From positions 1,534-65,533 of the forward strand of contig JAKCWW010001804.1 in assembly GCA_026260175.1 (NCBI GenBank): a DNA stretch of 64,000 bases, written 5' to 3'. The notes under the pieces are model-generated. The model worked only from the letters and a program-made list of their open reading frames with translations, did no database searches and was not told the DNA's origin. The DNA is from Reticulitermes lucifugus. Its lineage: Eukaryota; Arthropoda; Insecta; Blattodea; Rhinotermitidae. How positions within the stretch are numbered: the first letter of the stretch is position 1; each line of letters begins with the position of its first letter. Position numbers and translations under genes: made by a program. Shown one piece after another: positions 10,031 to 22,000 of the stretch.

Positions 10031-13000
10031 CTGCAATGCAAGTACTGAATGTAATCTGATAGCCTGATTCAATCAATATATTCTGTGCTACTGACTGGTT
10101 GATAATATGCTACTTTACATTCTGAGACAGTCATCTATCTATGTCAGTCTGTGCTCAGCATGAAATTATACTCGCATGAAAGTACCAGGTTGTTCTTACT
10201 TGTGACTAATATCCTGCTGTACTACATCCTGAACCCTTTCCCTTGAAACATCAGGTTGTTCACACCTCAGCCCTACAATACACTGTATTACCCTTAGAAA
10301 CACTCACCTGCTGGGAGACTGCTGTGCTGCTGTGCACCATTACTGCTACAGGGGTGGCAGGAAGGATGTCACATGGGGTCTGAGGGAGGGGCAAATCATC
10401 ATGGGATGGTTCTGGTGTAAGGAGGGGACTGGGGTCCTCATAATCCCCTGGTGTAAGATCTCGGTTTGTGCGAGCGTATGTGATGCTGTCATCCCTCAAT
10501 GCAGAGTCCAGAAGCTGTAGAGGGCAGGAGAGTACAGTTAGAGGGCAGCACTAACACAGTTACAGGTGAATTACAGGACAGTCAGTGCAGTTAGTGGTCA
10601 GCACTAGTACAGTTAAAGGACAACACTAACACAATCAGAAGACAGTACCTTGTTCTCCTCAGACACGGAGTCACTCGGGATCTCCCGCAGGGTCGCATAG
10701 TCACCGTCATCCTCCTCACTTTCAGTCAGCTGGTCCAGTGACTTGTTTCCCTTACTGCCTCCTGATTTTGTTAGCAGCGATTTGTTCTTCCTATGATAAG
10801 ACAATTGAGCTCAGCTGTTGGCTGAACAAAGAACAGCTTTCAAGTTGAAATTACCAACTTTTGATATAAATTTAGTCCACTTTTTTCACAAGCTATTATT
10901 AAAACATTACACTCAGAGGTCCATAATCTTAATAATGCTATTTGGAATAAGACAGAACTTCCATGGCATTGGAAGGTACTTATTGTTGAAGAACATGTCT
11001 TCTAGGATGTTACACCATAGTGGCTAGTAAAAAGTTACTGACGTTTTGGAGGAGTATGGTGTTTACATCTTCAGAGTCTAGTGGTCCCAGGAGTTCTAGA
11101 TGCTGAAGATGAAAACAACGCACTTCTCAGAAAATGTCATCCACCATTCTTCTCTCAAGGTTAGCTACATGTGTGGATGAAATTACTGGGGATTATCAGT
11201 GTGGAAGGTAGATAAAGCACAGACCAGTTATTCTGCATTCATCAGTTATGGGAGGAAAAACCAAAGTACAGTGGGACAGTACATTCCTGAAAATAATATG
11301 GTTCAGTTGTGTCCGGTTATTATACACTTAATAAATCCAAAATGTAGTCAAATGACAATAGGATGTGGAACTAGTCATAAAAATTCAAAATACAAAAAAC
11401 TACAAGTAGTACAATACAATATGTTGTATGTCACATACAGTATTCAAATGTTACAACATTCTCAAAGAACTCCATGCACACATAAGACTTGGTGCAAATG
11501 AAAACAGACAGTAAAGTATGTTTAAGTAAACACAGTATATTCTGTATGTAGACTGGCCTGAAAAAAGGAGATGCATTCTTGTCACTGTCTTTCAGCTTTG
11601 CTTTAAAGTAGACCAGTACACCCAAGAATACCAGTAGGGACTGAAATTGAATGGGAAACATCAGCTTCTGGTCTGTGATAATGGTATCAATTTAATGGGA
11701 AAAATACAAATACCACCAAAGAAAAGCACTACATCTTTATTTAGACTGAGGAAAGGAGGTTGGTCCCAAAGCAGAAGCGGAGATACCAGGTACGTATTAA
11801 CATTTACTTCACTACCACAGTGTGGAACATAATCATAACATAAAGGTACCTGATAAACTTTTTAAAAATGTTGAAAAGTATAAATATTTGGATATTTCAG
11901 TAATAAATTATAAATGCATTCTCAAAGGAAAAGCAAATTAAATAACAAGTTGGTTAAGGACAAGAAACTGTAGGGGCTATTGAGAAAGCCTGACTTTTCT
12001 GTGGCCCTGGTGGCGGAACCATAACAAGAGCGAGGTGAGTGAGACACTTGCCTTGAGTGGAAACAACTGATGAGCACAGAAAACATTTATTTCTGCATTT
12101 TTTATGTAGTATGTTAAATGCTCACTTACTTATGCATTAGTTGACTGTGTATGTAGAGCTCATGACTAAAATAAACGTTGTTATTATTATTGTGTTATTT
12201 ATGTACATACCTTTTTTACCAAAACATTTACTTTGCAAGTATAAGGGGGGACAATTTTATGTTCTTAAATTGGTGTAAAACTTAGCTAGTTATGTTACTA
12301 CACAGAACATATCTAAACTGTTTGAGTAGTAAATGGGTGTATTTATTTTCTTATCTGTGCTTACCGTAGCTCAGACTACATAAATTACTTTAACAAATGT
12401 TGTATACATTACATTTCATAAGTAGTTTTAGGATCTTAGCTCAAATGTCACTACAACCTCACAAATCAGTGTGTACACTACAGTGTTATTATTGATTGTA
12501 TGAAATTGAAAAACACAAGGTTCAGGTGGCCTCCAATGATGTAACTTTCATACCAAAGTCTGTGAAATCAGTCAACTGGGTCAGAGTTGAAATGAGAGAA
12601 CATCAAGCTCACATGATTGCACACACAACAAGGTGGTCTGATAAGTCAGCTTTCTTTCTTTAAGAAAGCAAAGTATGCTTAAAATCACCTGTTGCTGCTA
12701 CTGAGAATGGTTTGGGTGCTGACTGTGTGAAAAAAATCATATAATCCATTGCACATGTAGTGGATAAGATGGATAAAGGCTGTAGTAAACAGACAAGAGA
12801 TTTTGTGGATTATGTGTAGACCTGTATATGAATAATGCATCTTTCAGGGCATGGACTAGTGCAGCACTGAAACAAGTTGACAACATGAAAGTGATGTGAC
12901 CTTTCAAGAAACGTTTATAGTTGCAAACCTGGTAAAAAAAACTCCACTTTTATGAAGCCAGAAGGTTTATTACTGTATTCACATAAACACTATGCTAAAC

Positions 13001-16000
13001 CATTTGAATTCAGTCAACACCTTCATGGCTTACCTGTTTCAAGATGCACCAGATCCACTCTAATCTTATTCTTCCACCTACACATACCCCTCCAAAGTGA
13101 TCTCTTCCTTTTAGGTTTTGCAACCACAATTTTTTTATTAAGTTCTAATCCAGCATGCAGATTACATGTCCCATTCATCTTACTCACCATAATTTAATTC
13201 TTTAACAACGTTCGATAAAGCGCACAAATTATGAAGCTTATCAATGTGTAATTTTCTACAGCTTCCTGTTACGTCTCTTTCTTATGTCCAAATATTGACA
13301 TCAGCACATTGTTTATCTATGTTCTGCCCTTAGCATGAGAGACCAAGTTTCATGCATATGCAAAACAACAATTACATTGTAGTTTTGTATACTGTAAGAT
13401 GTGTTTTTTTTAGATATGAAATGAAAAGACGACAATGTATGAAATAAATATTGGCAAGCATTTTCTGACTGTAATCTCTTCTAATTTTGTCAGAAAAAAA
13501 CAGTTCTGATTTGTCACTGTTAGTCCCAAGTACATTAACATTGCTATATTTCCAAAAGATGTGTTACATAACTTCATCAAATTATTTTTTCATAGTTTTC
13601 TCTGCATGTGTAAACCAGTAAAAAATGCCTGTAATAAACAAGAACTGACATAATCTTCATTCCCTGATTTATCTGAAAAGGAGTATTTCTTTTACAAATG
13701 TGAAAGATTCCAGCTAAACTACCAATAAAATATGTGCAGAGAATTATAACAGACTACTGCCAAAGGAAGTAAGGGAAGGAAAGAATATTCAAAATATGTT
13801 AATACTCAATACCGATGTCTTGTATATATGTAGCACAAATTCCTGACTTGATTTCAACTGTAAGACTCCGGCTATTTACTACATATGTACATAATACATA
13901 TTTGTTAAATAGATACCAATCTAAAACACAACAACATTCAATTCGCTTGGTATTACAACAAAGTACGTGTTACTGTTTGGACTCACATAAGAGAAGTATA
14001 CACATCAGATGATGGGAATAGTTCAAGGATATAACCATTAAACCTGCTATTAGTGGAAAAGATACCAGAGGCAGAAATAGAAATGAAATTACTTATTAAC
14101 AGTCTTATGTCAGGGTAGCTGGGATTGGTTTAATTTATTGCAGTGGTAGAGCATAAATTTCCTCTTTCCCAGAACTGGAGCATACTCAGGATTTCATTTC
14201 TGAATGGTTTTGGAAAATGGGTCAAAAAACAAAACACAAAATCAAAGATTAAAAATCACTATTGAAATATCTGTTATTTTGTCACCAAAGTTTTATTACA
14301 GAAAATTTTGAAAGAAAACCAACAAAGAAAAATAAGTATACTGAACTTATTCTGCAGATATGGGGGGTCAGAGGAATACAGGATGGATATATGAATATGG
14401 TGAAGCAGAAGGTTATCTTCAACATCTGGCACTGCAGAACGTCTCACCTCGTTGAGGTATTGTCATCAAAGGTCACCTTGTGTTTGCCACTCAGCTTGCG
14501 GTTGAGCCAGTTCAAGTGGTCTGAGGTCTCGGGGGATGTTTTGGGTGAAGGTGACTTAGGACGTAGCCAGTAGATCTGTTCCTCACTATCATCAGAAGTG
14601 CGGATTTGTCCATTGCCTGCAAAGAAGAGTAGCTGGGTGAGTAATGGAGAGAGACAATCATCAATTTTACAGCTTTCAAACATGAATAGTTTTGTGTGTA
14701 ATGAAGAGAGCTGATTAGTACTAAATACTGGATTCCAGGTGCTGTAGTTCTTGCAGATTGGAGTAGATATGTGAATATGTAGACAGCTGCTCAGGACTGT
14801 GCACTGGTACCAACATGCTGTCAGCACTTGCAAACAGAAGCTGTTGTGTGTGTAATAACTGTGTGGATTAGTATTTACCCTAAGTCTGCATGGGTCTGGG
14901 CTGCATCCAGACCTGGTAGCACTGCTAATGTTTGGGTTATGGCCAGCTGTGTGACTAGTTCAAACAAAACCAATAAAACATTACATGAAACATCTACGCA
15001 CCAACATACAAGGTAGCTACATTTCTAAACAAATGGCTTACAGACGCACTACAGTTACCCAACTCTTACGTAACTTATAACTCAACAAATCTAGCACACA
15101 AACTAAACAAACTACAAATTACAGAATCTGACAGATTAATTACATTTGATATCAAAGACCTTTATGTAAATATACCCATAAAAGAAACCATCAACATCAC
15201 GAAAAAACTTTTAACAGACAAAAAGATCGATAACACCACAATAAACCAAACATGTATACTCCTAAAACCATATTACAACAAAACTACTTACAATTCAACA
15301 ATAAATTCTACCAACCTAACAATGGAGTCGCAATGGGATCTCCCATATCAGGCCTAATAGCAGAAATTTTCCTACAATATCACGAAAAAAACATCATAAA
15401 GAACATCCTAGACAGCAATAACATTCGTCTATATAACAGATATGTTGATGATATATTATGGGTACTAGTGAGAGTTTAAATATAATAGTGCATTCTTTGG
15501 TTGAGTAAGTGAATACAAAGCAAAATTACACAAAACATTTCTGGCTTTCTCAGGCCATTCCTCTTTCACAAAGTAAAAGCTATTAATAGCTGTGTTCACC
15601 TTTTCCTTGTGACACAGTCAGAAATTAACAATTAGTGTAGAGAACTGTGATGTGAATTGTTGGTTGGAAATGACAGCATATTATGATGGAACAGCAATGC
15701 ATCTAATGTGGTTAGCTGAGAATTTATTTAAAGAATAAGTCTATGAAATTGGATTTAGAAAGAGACTCAGATTTAATTTTCTTAGAGATTTCATAGCTGC
15801 CCCATCCCACAAATAGTTCCAGATAACACAATACATATTAGGCATCTATGTACTGTGTACTATGTACTCTTCCTCAAACGATGAAAATAATAGCAGATGT
15901 TCTTAGGGGGTTGCTAAATAATTCATTCAAGGATTATTGACATTAATTCATAAAAAAAACAGGTATTAATGACATGATGGTTAAGATTAACTACGTCAAG

Positions 16001-19000
16001 CTTCACTGAAGCTAGAATAAAAGGAAGTGTGGCTTTTGTTGGGTATGAGTAACAAACCTGCCAGTAAACTCTGGGGTTAGCAAAGTGCTTCTTGGGTCAG
16101 AATGAGTTGGGCCAGGCTGGGCTGGGCTGGGTGAAATTCTAAAATTTCAGCCTGTGCAGACCTAAAATACACTACTGACAAAATGCTTGCAGTGTTTTCA
16201 AGTAAGAATATTTGTGTAAAAAATAAAGAGTGGATGAGCACTGTACACTGGCATCAACATGCTGCAAGCACTTGCAAGCAGAAGTTGTCATGTTAACACA
16301 CATAGTGCAATGGCACAGTGCTCTCCTAGTAGCGTGTTGCCAGTGTCTGCAAGCAGGAGTGGTTATGTGGGTGTGTATCATTACAAAGAATGGTTCAGCA
16401 TTTTACATTGCTAACAAAATACGCCGTACCCTTGGCTTTGCATTCCAAAGCAGTCCGTTGGATCACACTCATGATGGCCTTCTTGGGTGATATATCTGTG
16501 ATGGTGTACGTTCTTCCATTGCCCACCACTAGGAGTGGAGCTTCCAAGGCATCATGATGTGCTGAAACCAAGTCCACATCTGTGACCAGCTTGACAGAAC
16601 GTGCAGAGCGCACAGTGGCACGTCCCACAGTGACACGCAGTTTAAAATCCCAACGCTGTTTGAGCGTGAGTAGGAGCCACAGTAGGATCCACAGGAACAG
16701 ATGAAGAATGGCACCCACTGCAGTGGCTAGGATGGCACCATCCAGTGACCCTCGGTATACTATGGTGTAGTCAAACAGGAGTGGTGCATTGCACACTGCA
16801 AGAGCTAACAGCACACATAACGCAGCACAGTGTGTAAAGTATCCCCAATTAGCGCCTCCTGCACCACTCAGTACCACCACACGCCGCTCTTGCTCAGTTC
16901 GAAGAAAGGAGTTGAAGCGTCCATAACCATACAGGTACAGCACAAGGCTTGAAGCAAGAACCAGGACATTGGAGAGCACAAACAGAGCCAGGGTAACATG
17001 TGCATTGAGCAGGAAGGGTTGAGGAGTCCTGAGCAAGGGCAGGGATTTTGCTGCCCCCACCACTTGCACCTTATAGAGTACACTGACTCCTGCAAAGGCC
17101 AACAAGCTCTGCAGGCCATTGGCCAGCAACTGCAGCGAGAAAACTGCTGCAAAGCCCTTGTTGGTGTTCCAGAACACAGCTGGGTAGCGCACCGCATACA
17201 CAAGAAGGGCCAGCGCATAGTTGAGGAACTCAGGAGACACAGGTCCCTTGCTGGTAGCCCACTCTTCTGCTTCCATATTGGGTGACACCAGTTCCTGCAT
17301 ATCACATTGGATTTAATGTACATTAATTGTAAACATAAGTCTCTTGTCACAAAGATTTAAAAAAAATAAAAAAACAGCAACACATTTGCCCAAAAATTTT
17401 TAATTTAGAATGAAACCACTAAATTTCATTGAATTTCATAGACTGGTTTTTGTCATGAAACAGAATGCATACAAGATATAAACTTAGATATCATGTTGTA
17501 TGGTGTAAAATTAGGACTCTCACACTATAGAAAAATATAGACTGAGAATTTTAAAACAGAGTGCTGAGGAAAATGTCTGGACCTAAAAAGATGAAGCATC
17601 ACACTTTTGGAGAAAATTAAATATGTACCGAGAACCTTCAATAGTTTTTCTCCTCTTATTCCTTGGAGGATGATTAAATAACAAGTTTGGACACATAAAC
17701 ATAACGCAATAATTACAGCATTTTTAGTCTATTATTGCGTCTAGGTTTTCAATTTATGAATGCCAAATTTGATGCCTTTGTATACACCAAATATCATAAA
17801 ATGCATAACTTAAAGTAAAAACACTGATAGCAAATGCATTTTGATGTCTTTCCACTTCTTACACACCAAATATATCAGGGCTGAAACCCATGCAGCATTG
17901 TTCACAGCTGTTGTACCCCCTCAAACCTAATGTTCATTTTTACTACACATGAATAAACAGGCTGGAAATAGCTTTTCAGAACTAGACAGATGCATTAGTT
18001 GCAAACATTGGGAAATGATGAACACATACTGTGAAGTGAATTATTATAATGCAGGTTTGCAAAAAGTGTGTCATCACTCAGGCCTGTAAGTACATGAAGT
18101 GTGGACTTAAAAAGACAGTAGGCATAGTAAAAAACAAACACTGCTGATTTCAGTGTAGTATGGAACTAAACATTTTAAAACAATGGAAAATATTCTTCCA
18201 GTTTCCCACAATATATAGACACAAATTTCATGTTTCCAGTAAATATCTGAGTGTCATGTTGCAAAGACTTTGAATGACATTCACATTTAAAAAGTGGCAA
18301 AACTTTTATCAAGTTGGCTGACAAAAATGTGGAAAAAGTACATCAAGTCATCCATAAGGACAGCCAGCATATGATTAACAATGTTTGTAATATTCTAGGC
18401 CTATTGTATGATACATGGCAACATACTGTATTTAACTGAAGACTTACACATGAGGTGCAGTGCTGCAAAATTTTTCCCAGTCTGCTGAATAAGAACCAGA
18501 AACAGAACTGACTTTCTGTGTGCAAGGTCAAGCAAGATCAGGCCAAAAGTACAGGAACTTCCTTTGTAATAGACAGGAGATGAAAGTTGGGTTTTTTATT
18601 ACAGGGCAGCATGAGCATTACAATGCCACAGTTGTCCCAGTTGAACAGCCCATCATCTCCACATCCAACAAAAGGCAAGGCAGGTCAGGTCAAACTTCAA
18701 GAGTATGTTAATCATTTTGTCTGGCCGCAAGAAAAATCCTTCACAAGGAGTTTGCTCCTAAAGATTAAATTGTGAATCAACAGTTTTACATCGGGGTCCT
18801 AAAGCATTTGAGAGATGAAATTAGGAGAAAATGCCCTGACAAATGGCAAACTCAGGACTGGTTTCTGCATCACAACAATGCACCAGCCCACATGGCTTTG
18901 TCTATTCAGCAACTTTAACCCAAAGCAAATTGACTGTGCTCCCTCAAGGCCTCTACTCCCCCAACTTAGCCCCTTGTAACTACTTCCTATTCCCAAAGAT

Positions 19001-22000
19001 AAAAATCCAATTAAGGGACAAAGATTCAAGGATATTGCAGAGATTCTACCTCAATCACAGGTGGTGCTCAAAAGCATCACAAAAGGAAGTTCCGGAGATG
19101 CTTCCAGTAGTGGGAGAGGCCTTGGACCTGGTGTATGAAAGCAAAGTGGACTAATGTGACGCGGGCAACAGAGACCCACAAGTAGGTTAAGAATTTTTAT
19201 AGTGCCCCACTCTGAAAACTTTGGTTCACAAGGCTCTCTGCTGCTATGTAAATGTGCCTAAAACGTAAGAAGTGAGCCAAACATGTAGTGTGTACACAGG
19301 AAATAAGAAATGGATACACAATATTGGTTTTCAAAAGTCATGAGAAGAGTCTGAGAGAGAGGTGCAGCCTAAATGAGAAAATATGATTAACATAAATGGG
19401 AAGAAAGCAGGGCCAACAGATTTAAACTGGTACAGGATGGCATCCAATGGCTTTTGTACAATGAACCTTCCAGTACCTGGTGACTACGCAATGCTTGATT
19501 CTTGGCAGTGCTCACAGACGATGCCAGTGTTACATCTTCTGTAACACTCATCAGGTTTGATGGTGGTATGTGTACTGATGATGTGAGGAATGGCAGTGGT
19601 GTGGGCAGAAAATTTGTATGATTTAGTGATGTCATGAAACTGAGCACCACAAGCCGATCTTGGTGCACAACCATGAAGTCCAGGTCTGTTTGCCAGATTG
19701 CATCTGCAACAGAAATACGATGAACACTGTTACAGTTATGTGACAAAGAACAATTTTATGGGAATGGCACAGAATAATGTAACAAACACTGTACAGGAAA
19801 GTGAGACAAATATTATATACAGTAATGTAAGAATTAACCACTCACACAGATATATGGAACACACTCATAGGAATGGTCTGATGAGCAGTGAGTATTAGAA
19901 TATAATGATCAATTTATATACACTACTATTAAAGCTTCATGATTATATAGAATGTCCACCTGAATGCAGAATCTACTAACAGAGTTTAAATTAGAATCCA
20001 AGGAACACATTAGAGTCTTATCCCAATTAAGAAAGGAAAAACTTTTTTGTTCCTCTAGCATTAGTGCTCAGACAGCACATTAATAGCCAGACAGTTAAAT
20101 CCAATTGCTACACTCACATTTGAATCCAATACGACCCATTTTAATATCCCTCCATCTATGCTCAGGTCTCCAAATCTCTGCAACTCTCTTGCTGGGGTTG
20201 TCAATGAAAGCGACCTGACATGCCCTTTCCAAATCTCATGTCTGTTTTCTGTTACTTTCTTCATTCCCAAGCACCCATTCAAGTCCCTTATGTGTGACAT
20301 TATTAGCCCCTGCCAAAACTCCAAGTTTGAGAGCCAGAAATTCCATTATTTCACCAGCATACAATTCAGTTCATATTTGACAGAAATTACTTCAAATTAA
20401 CTCTGAAACATAACTTTGAGGCACGTTTATAATCTGTCTGCATACCAAATTTCACAAGCATAGCCTAATTGTCCACAATTATCACCACCAAATGGAAAGC
20501 TTGATATCAGTTTCACATTACTGCAGTGATGTTACTTTACATTAAAGAAAACTAAGACATGAATAATCTACCTACATACCTACATATTTACCTACCTACC
20601 TACCTACCTACCTACCTACCCACCTACCTACCTTATATCTATCTATCTATCTAATCTATCTTCTTGTGAAGCTAATCGCTCGTCATATAATCAAGAAATT
20701 CGTTGCATTTTGTGGAATCCATAGGTTCCTTTCCATGATTACAAGAGCCTTCCATTGATCCCTATACCGAGCCACATTAACCCAGTCCACACTCTTCAAT
20801 CTAGTTTCTTTAGGCTCATCTTAATATCATCCATATATCTACGTCAGGTTCTTCCAAATAATTCCTCTATTTCTGTTTTCTTTTTTTGCAACCAGAACGG
20901 TGTATGCACATCTCTTCTCTCCCATGCGTGTATCATGCCCCACCCACCTCATCCACCCTGAGTTGATCAGGAAGATCTGTCAACATATGAAATTTCAGAG
21001 TATTTCATTAAATGTGCTAGTGACGCTCCCACCTCAAAAATTTGCACAGCCGCCTTGCTGGTATTTTCGAGAGAATTGTGAAGTAATCGCTATGGTCAAC
21101 ATTTTCTTACCAAATTTCCTAAAATCTACCCACTGGTTCAAAAGTTATTTGGACACACACACACACTATATTCACATCTATATTCACGTAATACCTACAT
21201 TTATATACATGTCAACCTATAAACCCAGGTTGGAGAGGCTTCATGTAATTATTACTGACAACAGGTAAAAGGTAAAGGTAAAGCAATCCCTGTACAGGCC
21301 TGGATAGGTACCAAGGGTTCCATGAGGTTGAGGATCCCAAATTTCAAGACAATCAGCACATGAAGGTGGTAGAGTTGTCAGCCCTACGCACCGGCCGCCT
21401 TTACCCCCCAGGAAATATTCCTGGTACCCATTTCTGTTAGAGGCCGAGTTGACCCCAGGGCCATAGTGCGACCGAAAGGATTATGTCAATGAAAAATCGG
21501 GAATCGAACCAGCGACCTTCCGGCTTGTAGCGCAGTGCCTCAACCAACTGCGCCACCGCGTGCCCTACTGACAACAGGAGATTTTGGATATCTTCCGGCA
21601 TATTCAGAAGACAACTCATGGTTGTTGATGACACAAGTTGGGAAATGTAGGCACATAAAAAGTAACGAAGCGTTCATTCACATTTGTTTACTTACCTCGA
21701 AAACCGTACAACTTATGGAAAAATGAAGCACGAAATATGTGCTTCATTTTTCCCTACAGATTTTGTCCCAGTATTATTCGCGCCTAGATATTTCTCGTTG
21801 TTTAAGTGCGATTGTAATTAATATTAGAATGTGTCGACAAACGTCAGTAAGTCCCCAGTCTCAAAACTGAATAAAAATCCGCTAATCGTTTCTCAGGTTG
21901 TTTCATGAGTAAGGACGGACGAGGCGATTTAAATAGGCGTTCCTAAAGGGTGCGAACCACCTGTACAGAAACCAGAGTATCAGATAACCAAATAGGCCTA

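Larger units (their letters stand above)
14617..16429. other. tincar intron 3
   Basis: 1813-bp intron holding a Penelope-like RT fragment and three copies of a short GC-richer repeat (see separate entries). Confidence 0.75.

Noticed and set aside
16868-17350. Alternative minus-strand frame over tincar exon 3
   Set aside because: Frame-shifted reading of the same exon; lacks the hydrophobic segment pattern of the family.
20566-20660. CRISPR-like regular repeat
   Set aside because: Simple tetranucleotide microsatellite in eukaryotic DNA; no spacers.
21437-21634. Peptide VAQLVEALRYKPEGRWFDS as a protein
   Set aside because: It is the translation of a SINE tRNA-like head, a well-known false protein signature.
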